Shown: positions 24,524 through 33,806 of the stretch, in pieces
Layout of the letters: each line of letters starts with the position of its first letter
Position numbering within the stretch: the first letter of the stretch is position 1
From: Pelotomaculum thermopropionicum SI
GTDB lineage: Bacteria > Bacillota > Desulfotomaculia > Desulfotomaculales > Pelotomaculaceae
Direction: 5' to 3'
NCBI GenBank assembly: GCA_000010565.1
Contig: AP009389.1
Span: forward strand, 744,001-808,000
DNA length: 64,000 nucleotides
Position numbers and translations under genes: made by a program
Notes under the pieces: model-generated
Seen by the model: only the letters and a program-made list of their open reading frames with translations
Told to the model about the DNA's origin: nothing
The model's database searches: none

Positions 24524-24684
24524 CTTGTTATTTAAGATATTCGTATGATAACCGCTTATATGATCAAAAGTTTTGGCTTACTTACCAAGATGGAGTAACG
24601 CCGAAAGGCGATTTAAAAACATCCGCGAAGGTTTATTTGTTTGATGGAGTTAGCTTTATACAAGAGTTTTACAACTTCCTCTAA
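24523..24684 (+). pseudogene. C-terminal fragment of an unidentified protein
   Basis: A frame without start codon reads CYLRYSYDNRLYDQKFWLTY, then QDGVTPKGDLKTSAKVYLFD and GVSFIQEFYNFL, ending in TAA at 24682-24684. It directly follows the stalk-protein stop in another frame. Its stop overlaps the stop of the convergent SLH gene. It looks like the end of a secreted protein whose 5' part was lost. Confidence 0.45.
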
Positions 24685-26591
24685 GGCTGATACCATGCCA
24701 TAATATCCCGGTACGAAGTATAACCGTAAAAACCGAAGAGGTCCCCCTCTTCAGAGAACAGTTCCAGTATCTTTTCCGGCTGCCCGCCGCCGGCCCCGAT
24801 TATCCAGAGGGCGTTGTCCCGCACATACAGGATGTGTTCCCCGTCTTTCGACCAGGCCGGCTGGTACACACCCGCTCCTGCGGACCTCAGGGGATGAGCA
24901 CCGGAGCCGTCCGGATTACCGATCCAGAGTGTGCGCGTGGCCACCCAGGCGGCCAGTTCCCCATCGTTATCAAAGCCCCATACGTTACCTCCCAGGTCCT
25001 TTGCGGCAACGAAGGCAATCCGGCTGCCGTCCGGAGAGAAAGAGGGGTCGATAGCGACGCTGCCCTCGGGGTTCTTAAGCTCCCGGACGCTGCCCGATGC
25101 CAGGTCTATAGTCGCCAGGCTCTTTCCCGCCCAGACTATGCGCCCACCCCCTTCTACCATAAGCAGGCTACCCTGCGGTGACAGGGACTGCCACCCCCGG
25201 TGGGCAAGACCACTGGTGAGAAGTTTTGGCCCGGTGTCACCCAACCGGAGGCTCCACAGGCCCATTCCGTCAGCCGCCAGGGAAGCTGAGTGTAATGGAT
25301 CCAACCAGTACAGCAACCCTTTACCGTCGGGCCACCAGGCGGCAACCTGGATTCCGGCCTGCGGGGCCGTCAGATGCCGCACGGGCCGGCCGCCGTCCAC
25401 GTCAACTGTATACAGCGCATCGCTGCGGGCCTGCGGTTCCCCGGACGGCAGGGTAACATTGAAGGCCAGGGCTTTGCCGTCGGGAGACCAGGCCAGACTG
25501 ACCGTTCCTTCGCTCCCGGCCAGCCGGCGCGGCTCGCCTTCCGCCGGCACCAGCCAGACACCGTCTGGCATAGCCACCGCCAGCACGTTGGCGGCGGGCG
25601 ACCAGCAAAATCTTTCGCGGCCGGCCAGCCCGGGCAGGCCCTGCACCTGGCGGACCTGCGAGCCGTCCCAGCGCGCCAGCCAGAGCTGGCCGTTACCGGC
25701 ATCCTGGCCGGTAACGCGGATAAACGCCAGCCACCGGCCGTCGTGCGACCAGGCCGGGTGCAACGCCCTGCCTGACCCGGTCAGTTGCCTGACCTCTCCC
25801 GTTTTGCCATCAAGTGTATAGAGCAGGTCCTGCCGGACGAAGGCCAGATCGCCCTGACCCTTAAAGGCGGCAGCATTAACATCCGGCAGATTTATTGCCG
25901 GATTGCCGGAACCCGGTGAGCTTCCCGGTTCCGCCTCCTGGGCAGGCGTGGCGACGGTCAGGGTTTTTAAGGTCCGGTTCAAGATGCCCGCCAGTTCGGC
26001 CCGGGTTATTTTTTCATAAGGTTTGAATTCCCTGCCGTCGTACTTCATTATGCCGGTGTTAAAGACAAAGCTGATGCCGGATTGCTGTTTTTGGGTCAAG
26101 TTCTTTATGTCAATATAGTCCGGCCAGATCATGGTGGTAATAACCGACAGCTTTTTCGCGGCAAAAGAGCCGGCTATCGCGCTGGCCGCTTCTGCTCTGG
26201 TAACAGCTTCATGCGGCTTAAATTTTCTGCCGGTGACTTCGAAAATTTTTTTGTAGCCTGCAATTATTGCAGCCCTGCTGTACCACGTGCTGTCTTCCAC
26301 GTCGTCGTACAGGTCAGAGGGAGCGGGCGCTTTGACAAAGTTTAAGCCGTCGAGATTTAAGTCAAAGGTTCTGACCAGGCATACGGCCAGTTGCGCCCGG
26401 TCCACAAATTCGTCCGGGCTGAATTTGCCGGGCGCCGTGCCGATCATTATCCCTTTTTCGTAAACGGCTTCAATGTCGGCCGCGGCCTGGTGCGCTTGAA
26501 TGTCGTCAAAGGGCGCGCCGGCATAACCTGCGGGCGGGGCCATGAGAAGTGTTGCTGCAAGCAAAAACATAAACAACAAAACTCTTTTCAT
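24681..26591 (-). CDS. S-layer-homology protein with a beta-propeller
   Basis: About 636 residues. A signal peptide (KRVLLFMFLLAATLLMAPP) is followed by three SLH domains at about residues 30-215, with KGIMIGTAPGKFSPDEFVDR, RKFKPHEAVTRAEAASAI and REFKPYEKITRAELAGIL. SLH domains bind pyruvylated cell-wall polymers and hold proteins on the surface. The C-terminal 400 residues contain repeated TolB/PD40 blades: PAWSHDGRWLAFIR, LAWSPDGKALAF, PSFSPDGSRIAFVA and PAWSKDGEHILYV. ATG 26591 is chosen because GGAAGGAAG precedes it; the frame is open to 26648. Two other propeller proteins (29.1 and 36.9 kb) lie nearby. The ligand is unknown. Confidence 0.88.
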   Translation of the reverse strand: MKRVLLFMFLLAATLLMAPPAGYAGAPFDDIQAHQAAADIEAVYEKGIMIGTAPGKFSPDEFVDRAQLAVCLVRTFDLNLDGLNFVKAPAPSDLYDDVEDSTWYSRAAIIAGYKKIFEVTGRKFKPHEAVTRAEAASAIAGSFAAKKLSVITTMIWPDYIDIKNLTQKQQSGISFVFNTGIMKYDGREFKPYEKITRAELAGILNRTLKTLTVATPAQEAEPGSSPGSGNPAINLPDVNAAAFKGQGDLAFVRQDLLYTLDGKTGEVRQLTGSGRALHPAWSHDGRWLAFIRVTGQDAGNGQLWLARWDGSQVRQVQGLPGLAGRERFCWSPAANVLAVAMPDGVWLVPAEGEPRRLAGSEGTVSLAWSPDGKALAFNVTLPSGEPQARSDALYTVDVDGGRPVRHLTAPQAGIQVAAWWPDGKGLLYWLDPLHSASLAADGMGLWSLRLGDTGPKLLTSGLAHRGWQSLSPQGSLLMVEGGGRIVWAGKSLATIDLASGSVRELKNPEGSVAIDPSFSPDGSRIAFVAAKDLGGNVWGFDNDGELAAWVATRTLWIGNPDGSGAHPLRSAGAGVYQPAWSKDGEHILYVRDNALWIIGAGGGQPEKILELFSEEGDLFGFYGYTSYRDIMAWYQP

Positions 26592-26842
26592 TTTGATACA
26601 CTTCCTTCCGTCCAGCTCAAGGCAAAAAACGGATGAAACCGTATGCACTTGAGCTTATTTTATTTAAAGCACAACCTGTATTTATATTATTGGACGGCAG
26701 AAAGCGTCAAAAGGTTCGCCATGCCGTGGTGACTTGGAGGACTTGAAGCGTCTTGGAAGCAGATGAATAAGTCCCTGTCTGTCTGCGCTTGTCCAACCCG
26801 GTAAACTGTTGTAAACTGGGTAGTTGAAAGGGGAGAACAACC

Positions 26843-26918
26843 TTGGTCCTGTTGCAGGCGGCGCAAATTTCAAAATCCTTCGGCTCTCACAAGGTTTTTA
26901 CCGGCCTCAGCCTCACCA
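26843..26918 (+). pseudogene. 5' remnant of an ABC-F ATPase gene
   Basis: TTG 26843, behind GAAAGGGGAG, opens a frame reading VLLQAAQISKSFGSHKVF and then TGLSLT, the start of an ABC-F (EttA/Uup-like) ATPase. After about residue 25 the similarity ends abruptly and no Walker A follows, so only the first 75 bases survive. The rest of the gap 26649-26990 holds no gene. Confidence 0.55.
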
Positions 26919-26990
26919 ACCTGCGCAGAGACTTCTGCACAAGGCCTCTTATGGTTAGGAATAATAAATGCATGAGGAAGGTATCAGGTT

Positions 26991-28223
26991 ATGAACGGCG
27001 AATCCAAGAATTGTTTTTCGCCGGCAGTTACGGTCATTATTATATTCGGCATTATCAGCATGCTGGGGGATGTGGTGTATGAGGCTGCCCGCAGCGCAAA
27101 CAGCCAATACTTGAATCTGCTGAACGTCAGTGCGGCACAAGTTGGTTTGGTCTTTGGCATCGGAGAGTTTCTGGGTTACTCCCTGAGGCTGATTGCCGGT
27201 GTCATGTCAGACAGGAGCGGCAGGCACTGGCTTTTCATGTTTTTAGGCTATGGCATGCTGCTGGTAGTGCCGCTTATGGGCTTAACCATGAACTGGAATA
27301 TCCTTATCGTCCTTATTCTTATGGAGAGAATAGGCAAAACCCTGCGCAATCCCGCAAAGGATACTATTTTATCTGGAGTTGCTGAAAATCAAGTTGGCGT
27401 AGGATTTGCCTTCGGCCTCCAGGAAGCCCTCGATCAGATCGGTGCCTTTGCCGGGCCGCTGATTTTTACCATGGTTTTTTATCTGACAGGAAAAAACGGA
27501 ACTCCACAGTATCAGTCAGGCTACAAATTACTGACTGTTCCTTTTGGTCTTTTGATGCTATTTTTGATCTATGCCTACCGCAGAATCAAGCGTGGAAACT
27601 TGATTCCTGAAACTGCAAAAAAGGAATTCCAATCGGAGAACCTCAAGCTGGTATTCTGGCTTTATACGGCTTTCACATTTTTCTGCACGTTGGGATTTGT
27701 AAATTTCAGCGTGGTAGGCTATCATTTAAAGGCCGAAAATCTGATGTCCGACGGGAACATTACCCTGCTGTACTCGGCTGCAATGATTGTGGATGCCTTA
27801 ACCGCGCTGCTTATCGGAAAAGCCTACGACCGTATAAAAAAGAAAACAGAAATAAAAACCGGAGGACTTTTGGTTTTGACGGTTGTTCCGTTTATTACAC
27901 TGCTGCTGCCATTTTTGACTCTGAGCGGCTCTACCGCGCTGATTGTTGTTGGAATGGTTGTTTTCGGCATTGTCATGGGAACGCATGAAACCGTCATGCG
28001 CTCGGCCATCGCAGATATCACGCCCTTTAATAAGCGCGGAACCGGTTATGGCGTTTTCAACACAAGCTACGGTCTTGCCCTTCTTGGCGGAGCGGCGCTG
28101 ATGGGCTTGCTGTACGACATGGGCAGGCCGGATATCATTATTGCCTTCACCTGTGTCGCGGAAGCAATTGCCCTATTGATGTATTTCAAAATAAATCGGA
28201 CGGTTAAAACAATATGGCAATAA
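26991..28223 (+). CDS. Major facilitator superfamily transporter
   Basis: A 410-residue integral membrane protein with about 10-12 hydrophobic segments. The loop between helices two and three reads GVMSDRSGRHW, the MFS motif A. The second half shows a related GKAYDRIKKKTE loop. The substrate is unknown; relatives are annotated as multidrug or sugar transporters. ATG 26991 follows AGGAAGG. The gene is richer in A and T than its neighbours and is flanked by an ABC-F remnant and a short ORF, so recent acquisition is possible. Confidence 0.85.
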   Translation: MNGESKNCFSPAVTVIIIFGIISMLGDVVYEAARSANSQYLNLLNVSAAQVGLVFGIGEFLGYSLRLIAGVMSDRSGRHWLFMFLGYGMLLVVPLMGLTMNWNILIVLILMERIGKTLRNPAKDTILSGVAENQVGVGFAFGLQEALDQIGAFAGPLIFTMVFYLTGKNGTPQYQSGYKLLTVPFGLLMLFLIYAYRRIKRGNLIPETAKKEFQSENLKLVFWLYTAFTFFCTLGFVNFSVVGYHLKAENLMSDGNITLLYSAAMIVDALTALLIGKAYDRIKKKTEIKTGGLLVLTVVPFITLLLPFLTLSGSTALIVVGMVVFGIVMGTHETVMRSAIADITPFNKRGTGYGVFNTSYGLALLGGAALMGLLYDMGRPDIIIAFTCVAEAIALLMYFKINRTVKTIWQ

Positions 28224-28306
28224 AGGAAAAGCAAATGGATTTGATAGAAAAAGCAAAAGCCTTGAAAATATATATTGCCTGGATGATTGTTAATTATTTA
28301 TTCTGA
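28214..28306 (+). CDS. Small ORF overlapping the transporter end
   Basis: A 30-residue frame reads AIKEKQMDLIEKAKALKIYI then AWMIVNYLF. The first part is a charged helix and the end is hydrophobic. It overlaps the MFS stop by 10 bases. It may be a small membrane peptide or the truncated start of a DUF1232-like gene. The remaining gap to 28548 has no recognisable gene. Confidence 0.3.
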   Translation: MAIKEKQMDLIEKAKALKIYIAWMIVNYLF

Positions 28307-28463
28307 CAGCCGGTTTTGATAACAGGATGGTGAAGCAGCGCTGGCTTGATAAGCTGCAACCTTACGGGGAGCGCGGATACAATCAGAGACGAGGTTAGAG
28401 TGTCGGAAGCCGTCTGCGCTGAGAATAAATCCCGGACGCAGGATAGTTGCTTCTTTTGTTTTC

Positions 28464-28492
28464 AGTTACATTTTGCACGTCCGGCTCGTCTA
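28464..28492 (+). promoter_or_regulatory. Candidate ECF-type promoter
   Basis: AGTTACA (28464-28470) lies 16 bases before CGTCTA (28487-28492). CGTC-type -10 elements are usual for ECF sigma factors, and autoregulation is common. The match is weak. Confidence 0.25.
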
Positions 28493-28608
28493 AAGGGTAG
28501 AAGATCAGTCAGGAAGTTGGCCCGGGCAATTCCAGGTTTTCACAGTCTGTGAATGTGATGACGGAATTCCACGGGTGGTATCCGGCAGGATGCGGGGAGT
28601 GTTTTGGG

Positions 28609-29160
28609 GTGAAAGCGGAGGCCGGGAAGAAACACAGCGCGGGAACGTCTTTTGCGGAGCTTTACGACCGGTATTTTGACGCCGTGAACCGCTACCTGCG
28701 CTACCGGTTAAACAACTCCTGGGATGCCGACGACCTTACAGCGGCGGTATTCTTGAAGGCGCTGGAGAACTTCCACAAGTACCGGGGTGACGCCCCCTTT
28801 GCGGTGTGGCTGTTTCGCATCGCCCACAACGCTTACGTCGACTACCTGCGGGGGCGCCGGGAGAGAGTTTTTTCGGAAGAAGAAATGGCGCACCTCGGAT
28901 CCGCGCCGTCAGGCCCCGAAGAGGAACTGCTGCGCAATGAAGAGGTGAGGCAGCTGAAAGATATGTTGTGGCGGCTGTCCCCGGAACAACGGGACGTTGT
29001 TTCCCTGAGGTACGCCGGGGAACTAAAGTTCAGCCAGATTGCCCTGGTGCTGGAGAAATCGGAACCGGCCGTCCGGATGATCCATTACCGGGCGCTTAAG
29101 GCACTGAGGACCGGTTACTCAAGTAATAAAGAGCGGGGTGAAAGAATTGCCCGGGGGTGA
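28609..29160 (+). CDS. ECF-subfamily RNA polymerase sigma factor
   Basis: About 183 residues. Region 2 reads FAELYDRYFDAVNRYLRYRL and WDADDLTAAVFLKALENF, followed by FRIAHNAYVDYLRGR. Region 4 reads LSPEQRDVVSLRYAGELKFS and SEPAVRMIHYRALKAL. GTG 28609 is preferred because GGGGAG precedes it by 9 bases; GTG 28549 and ATG 28558 are in frame but lack good ribosome sites. The stop overlaps the next gene, a membrane protein with a cytoplasmic N-terminus that would be its anti-sigma factor. It heads a five-gene operon ending with an ABC transporter. Confidence 0.87.
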   Translation: MKAEAGKKHSAGTSFAELYDRYFDAVNRYLRYRLNNSWDADDLTAAVFLKALENFHKYRGDAPFAVWLFRIAHNAYVDYLRGRRERVFSEEEMAHLGSAPSGPEEELLRNEEVRQLKDMLWRLSPEQRDVVSLRYAGELKFSQIALVLEKSEPAVRMIHYRALKALRTGYSSNKERGERIARG

Positions 29161-30577
29161 CAGAAAAAACGGTAAAGAGCTGGGGAAAGTTACTCCACTC
29201 AATGTGTATTGCGACAACGGTGAAAACCGGCCGGAGCCTGCGCCCGGCGGGGGCTCCCTGGGTGAACTTTTGGACCATATGCGGCGGGTGAGGCAGGCAA
29301 TACCGGTCAACGAGCGGCTCAGGGAAGAGTTAAGGGCGCGGTTGACCGGAATGCAGGCTGATATCGGGGAAAACCAAAGCCCGGCTGCTTCGGCCGCAGC
29401 CGGGGAAGGCGGGACGGTATCCCTCTTTGCCGGAGACGGCCGGGGCCGGCGGCCGAAATATTTATGGCTGTTCCCGGCAGCGCTGTTGTTAGTAGCCGTT
29501 TACTGGATGTGGTGGTCGGCGGCAGCGCCTAAAACGCTGGAGGCGGGGCCTACCAGGGAAATAAGCCGCTTTTGGCTGGAAGACACACCGCTGGATTTTG
29601 CATGTGTACCTGGCGGACGGGGTTTTTTAGCCGTAAGGGGCGGCTCCTTGCATTTGCTGGACCAGTACGGTAATCAAACCGGCACGGTCAAGCCCCCCGG
29701 TGGGCAGTCCTACGCTTCGCCGGCCCTGTCCGGAGCCGGTGATAAACTGGCGCTGGTAAGGCGTCACGAGGCAGGGGGCGAGGAGATTATCACGGCCGTT
29801 ATGCCCTCAGTTCCGCTGGAGCCCGGCGCCGCGCAACTGGTGGAAACGGCTTTGGCCAGGGCCGAAGTGCTGCTGAAGGTGGAACAGGGGAAAAGCCTGT
29901 CCGGCCTTGCCTGGTCGCCCGACGGGCAAACCCTGGCCTGCTCCCTTAGTGGACCCGGAGGGGAAAATGAAATCTACCTGCTGGCAAAGGGCAGGGAACC
30001 GGTGTCCCTGGGCGCGGGAAGACATCCCGCCTGGGCCCCGGACGGCTCCCGGCTGGTGGTGGAACGGATTGGCGGTTCCGGACAGCCGGAACTCTGGCTG
30101 ACCGGTCCGGGCGGCGGTGAAGCACGCCTCACGGAAGGGGAGCGGCCGGCGTGGAGTCCCCGGGGGTACCTGGCCTTTATCAGGGTTAAAACAACCGAGC
30201 GGGTGCTCACCTACAGCCCGGACGGTTCACCCCTGTTTACAGTGCAGCAGCGCCAGGGGGAGATCAGGGCCATCAACGCGGGGCGCAAGGGCGACCTTCT
30301 CCTCAAACAGCCGGACGGGCGCATGCTTTTGGGCGACCGGCTGCTGCTGGCTCCGGATACCAGGCCGGGGGGAGAGGAACTGAACTGGTTGCGCAGGCTG
30401 GAGTCGGAAGGTGTACGGGAACCACGGGCGCTCTTGCTGGAGCCGTTAAGCAATTTTCAGGACATAAACTTCAGCCCGGACGGCAAAACCCTGCTGGTGG
30501 CCCGCCGGGACGGGGGGACGGTGGCGCTGGTGCAGGTGGGTTTGCATGAAAGGTTGACCAGGTGGGGTGATCGGTAA
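29138..30577 (+). CDS. Membrane anti-sigma-like protein with external beta-propeller
   Basis: A 479-residue protein. Residues 1-105 are hydrophilic and include LGELLDHMRRVRQAIPVNER followed by LREELRARL, a possible sigma-binding helical region. One membrane segment follows at about 108-126 (YLWLFPAALLLVAVYWMWW). The outside part is a TolB/PD40-like propeller with LAWSPDGQTLACSL, PAWAPDGSRLVVE, AWSPRGYLAFI and NFSPDGKTLLV. The ZAS zinc motif (HxxxCxxC) of many anti-sigma factors is absent. It overlaps the sigma gene by 23 bases. Sensing of an external ligand by the propeller and release of the sigma factor is an inference. Confidence 0.75.
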   Translation: MKELPGGDRKNGKELGKVTPLNVYCDNGENRPEPAPGGGSLGELLDHMRRVRQAIPVNERLREELRARLTGMQADIGENQSPAASAAAGEGGTVSLFAGDGRGRRPKYLWLFPAALLLVAVYWMWWSAAAPKTLEAGPTREISRFWLEDTPLDFACVPGGRGFLAVRGGSLHLLDQYGNQTGTVKPPGGQSYASPALSGAGDKLALVRRHEAGGEEIITAVMPSVPLEPGAAQLVETALARAEVLLKVEQGKSLSGLAWSPDGQTLACSLSGPGGENEIYLLAKGREPVSLGAGRHPAWAPDGSRLVVERIGGSGQPELWLTGPGGGEARLTEGERPAWSPRGYLAFIRVKTTERVLTYSPDGSPLFTVQQRQGEIRAINAGRKGDLLLKQPDGRMLLGDRLLLAPDTRPGGEELNWLRRLESEGVREPRALLLEPLSNFQDINFSPDGKTLLVARRDGGTVALVQVGLHERLTRWGDR

Positions 30578-32865
30578 TGAGGAAAAGAATTGTATTATAC
30601 AGCAATATTTTATTGTGCGCTCTGGCTCTAGCTGTTGTCGCCGCGGCTTTCCCTTCTTCCGCCGCGGCTGCGGTGGGAATGAAAGTGCGGCCCGGGCTGG
30701 GCGGCCTGTACAAGACGGAACAACCCCTGGAGCTGTTGATAACCGTGCAAAATTCCGGCCCGGGGTTCGAAGGGGCCATCCTGGTCAGGCAGGATGAAGA
30801 GCAGCCGGAAAGGCGCCGTCCCAACCTGGCCCAATTCATATTAAATGTCAAGGTGCCGGCGGACGCCCGCGAGCAGTTCCGCATGGTGATACCAGGAGAA
30901 CTGGCCTCCGTGAATCCGGTGGTTGAGCTCGTTTCCGGCGGCCTGGTCCTGGCCGAATCCCGGGTGGAAGGCGTTGCGGTGGGCGGGGTCCGGGTGGTCC
31001 TGGCCTTAAGCGAGGAAATAATGGAGCAGGCCTGGCAGTCGAAAAGCCCCGGAACCGAAATGCAATTGAAATACCTGTCTCCGGGGGAATTGCCGGAAGA
31101 AAGCCTGCTCCTTGCTGCCGCGGACGCGATCTTAATCGACCCTTCAAGCGTATCTTCTTTGAACGGGCGGCAGGTCCGGGCGCTTAAAGAATGGGTGCAC
31201 CTCGGAGGCACGCTGTCGCTGATGGGCGGCGCGGGCGCCGGTGTTGACGGGGTGTTTTCTGATGTCAGCCCGGTCCGTGCCACTGGCAGGAGGACGGTTG
31301 ACGGAAAACTCGCCGGCCTGCGTTCGGGCGGGCCGCTGGATGTGGCTTCCGGCGAACTGGTGGCCGGGAGAGCTATAGCGCTGGAAAACGGCGTGCCGGT
31401 GCTGGCCCGGCGTGAACTGGGGCGGGGGCAGGTGTTATATTGCGGTGCTTCACCCGGTGATTTGGGCGCGGATGCCCGCGGTGTCTGGTCCACTTTGTTC
31501 GGCGCTTCCGCTGAACCGGAAAATAAAAGCCTGTCATTCAGACCGATGGGTTACATGGGCCCGCTCCTTCACGCCAGTTCCTACATACCGCAGCTGTCGG
31601 GACCACCGGTGCCGGTGCTGGTATTGTTATGGCTGATTTACGTGGCAGCCGTGGGGCCGCTGCTCTACTTCATCCTGCGCCGCGCGGACCGGAGGGACTG
31701 GGCCTGGGTGCTGGTGCCTGCGGGGGCGCTGGTTGCCGCCGGCAGTTTCTACCTTCTGTCGCCCGCCAACCGGCTGCAGAATTACCTGGCGCAAACGCTC
31801 GCCACGGTTGAGATTTTTTCGCCGGAACTGGCCGAGGTCCGGGCGGGCGCGACCGTTGTGGTTGCCCGGGGTGGCGGCCTTGCCGTCCGGGCTGCGGACA
31901 ATATGTACTGCGTACCGTCCGGCAACAACGACAGTCCAGATGGCCAGCCTGCCCTGGTCCAGCAGGGTGAAGGGAAGACTGTCGTCAACTTTGGCGGGGT
32001 TCAATACGGCTCCTTGCGGCAGGTTTATGCTTACGGGCTGCGGCAGGGAATGGGGAGCATCGAAGGCAGGCTTTACCTTGATGGCAAAAGCGTAAAAGGA
32101 GACCTGGTCAATAAAACCGGCCTGGACCTGCGGGACAGCAGGCTGGTCCTGGGCGGCCGGGTGATCCGGATTGGCAATCTCCCCGCCGGGGGTACGGTGC
32201 ACGTCGAGGAAACACTGGAAAAGATGAATATTCCGGCCGGCCAGGAAATGCTTTTAGCGGAGCTGGGAGGCAGGGGAAACCGGCCGGGAGATCCCTTTTA
32301 CCGGGAACGGCAGATGTTGTCTGAAAATGTATACGGGGAATCCGGGCGGCCGGCAGGCATCCAGTTTATCGGATGGCACGATGGACCGCCGGGGGTTTTT
32401 GAGGTGGCGGGAAAGCCCGGCCAAAGGGAAGACTGCGGCCTGGTCCTGGTTAAACAGGCAATTAAGATGGATATAGCCGCCGGCAGGTTCCACCTCCCGG
32501 CAGGGTTTATTATGCCGCGCCGCGGAGATCTTAAATATACAGCTGTGACTGGCGCCGAGTCAAAAGTAATCTATGACGGCCATGTCAGCCTGGTTTACAA
32601 TATCGATGACGCGGGGATACGGAGTAATTTCAAGATCGAAGCTCTTGATTTTCAGTACGCCCGGGGGCAGTTCACCTACCCGGTGGAAATATACAACCAC
32701 CAGCAGGATAAGTGGGAGCAGCTTCCGGACGGTGGGAGAAAAATTACGGCGGACGAGCTGTCCCGCTACCTGGATGATAATAAAGTCTGGCTCAAGGTGG
32801 CGGGGGAATCTCCGGGCCCTTATCCGGTTTGGCCGGGTTTGGCGGTGGAAGGGGTGGTGTCCTGA
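30577..32865 (+). CDS. Large exported membrane protein of the sigma/ABC operon
   Basis: A 762-residue protein with a signal peptide (residues 1-31) and two adjacent hydrophobic segments at about 348-368 and 376-396 (VLVLLWLIYVAAVGPLLYFI and WVLVPAGALVAAGSFYLL). The first 340 residues include a Rossmann- or GATase1-like part (AILIDPSSVSSLNGRQV, GGTLSLMGGAGAG and LGRGQVLYCG). The segment between and after the membrane helices is beta-rich. Comparable proteins lie beside ABC-2 exporters in Firmicutes. It overlaps both neighbours by 1 base, so it is translated together with them. Function is unknown. Confidence 0.7.
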   Translation: MRKRIVLYSNILLCALALAVVAAAFPSSAAAAVGMKVRPGLGGLYKTEQPLELLITVQNSGPGFEGAILVRQDEEQPERRRPNLAQFILNVKVPADAREQFRMVIPGELASVNPVVELVSGGLVLAESRVEGVAVGGVRVVLALSEEIMEQAWQSKSPGTEMQLKYLSPGELPEESLLLAAADAILIDPSSVSSLNGRQVRALKEWVHLGGTLSLMGGAGAGVDGVFSDVSPVRATGRRTVDGKLAGLRSGGPLDVASGELVAGRAIALENGVPVLARRELGRGQVLYCGASPGDLGADARGVWSTLFGASAEPENKSLSFRPMGYMGPLLHASSYIPQLSGPPVPVLVLLWLIYVAAVGPLLYFILRRADRRDWAWVLVPAGALVAAGSFYLLSPANRLQNYLAQTLATVEIFSPELAEVRAGATVVVARGGGLAVRAADNMYCVPSGNNDSPDGQPALVQQGEGKTVVNFGGVQYGSLRQVYAYGLRQGMGSIEGRLYLDGKSVKGDLVNKTGLDLRDSRLVLGGRVIRIGNLPAGGTVHVEETLEKMNIPAGQEMLLAELGGRGNRPGDPFYRERQMLSENVYGESGRPAGIQFIGWHDGPPGVFEVAGKPGQREDCGLVLVKQAIKMDIAAGRFHLPAGFIMPRRGDLKYTAVTGAESKVIYDGHVSLVYNIDDAGIRSNFKIEALDFQYARGQFTYPVEIYNHQQDKWEQLPDGGRKITADELSRYLDDNKVWLKVAGESPGPYPVWPGLAVEGVVS

Positions 32866-33806
32866 TGATTAGATTTAATGGAGTAAGCAAGCACTTCGGG
32901 GCCACCAGGGCGCTTGACGGTTTTAGCCTGGAGGTACGCGAAGGCCTGGTTTACGGGCTGATCGGGCCGAACGGCGCCGGCAAAACCACGGCCATGAGCA
33001 TCCTGGCCACCCTCCTTCTGCCCGATGCGGGCACAGCCACGGTGGACGGCCTGGACGTGGTCAGGGAAGCGCGGGAGGTGCGGGGCAGGATCGGGTATAT
33101 GCCCGATTTCTTCGGAGTTTACGACGGCCTGCGGGCTGCCGAGTACCTGGAGTTCTTCGCCGCCGCCTACCACATTCCCCCGGAAGAGCGGCGGCGCCTG
33201 GCAAAGATGCTGCTTGAGCTGGTCAACCTCCCGGATAAGGCCGACGTTTATGTGGACTCCCTTTCCAGGGGGATGAAACAAAGGCTGGCGCTGGCGCGTT
33301 GCCTGGTCCACGACCCCAAGGTGCTGATCCTGGACGAGCCGGCTTCTGGCCTTGACCCCAGGGCCAGGGCCGAGATGAAGGAAATCATCAGGCACTTGAA
33401 GCATTTAAATAAGACTGTTTTAATCAGCTCCCACATCCTGCCGGAGCTTGCGGAGATTTGCGACGAGGTGGCCATTATGGACGCAGGAAGGCTCGTCGCC
33501 TGCGGGACGGTGGCGGAGATAACCGCAGTATCCCGCGGTGCCAGGAAGATGAGGGTGGAAGTACTGGACAGGGCGGAGGAACTGGCGGGTTTCCTGGCTT
33601 CCCGGCCTGGCGTCGGTGAAGCCTTTGTAGACGGGCCGGAGGTCAGGTTTTTCTTCGGCGGGGGTCAGGCAGAACAGGCCGGGCTTCTGCAGGCGATAGT
33701 CAACGGCGGCTGGCCTGTTGTTGAATTCGGGGAAGTCAGGCGCAACCTGGAAGAGGCCTTTATGGCCGTAACCGGCGAGGGAGGCGAAGACATTGAAGGA
33801 AATTAA
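32865..33806 (+). CDS. ABC transporter ATP-binding protein
   Basis: A 313-residue ATPase. Walker A is GPNGAGKTT, the signature reads DSLSRGMKQRL (Arg where most have Gly-Gly), Walker B is VLILDEPASGLDP and the switch His is in LISSHIL. The C-terminal 90 residues are the extension common to ABC-2 exporters. ATG 32865 overlaps the previous stop (TGATG) behind GGAAGGGGTGG. It pairs with the permease that follows with 14-base overlap. Confidence 0.92.
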   Translation: MIRFNGVSKHFGATRALDGFSLEVREGLVYGLIGPNGAGKTTAMSILATLLLPDAGTATVDGLDVVREAREVRGRIGYMPDFFGVYDGLRAAEYLEFFAAAYHIPPEERRRLAKMLLELVNLPDKADVYVDSLSRGMKQRLALARCLVHDPKVLILDEPASGLDPRARAEMKEIIRHLKHLNKTVLISSHILPELAEICDEVAIMDAGRLVACGTVAEITAVSRGARKMRVEVLDRAEELAGFLASRPGVGEAFVDGPEVRFFFGGGQAEQAGLLQAIVNGGWPVVEFGEVRRNLEEAFMAVTGEGGEDIEGN

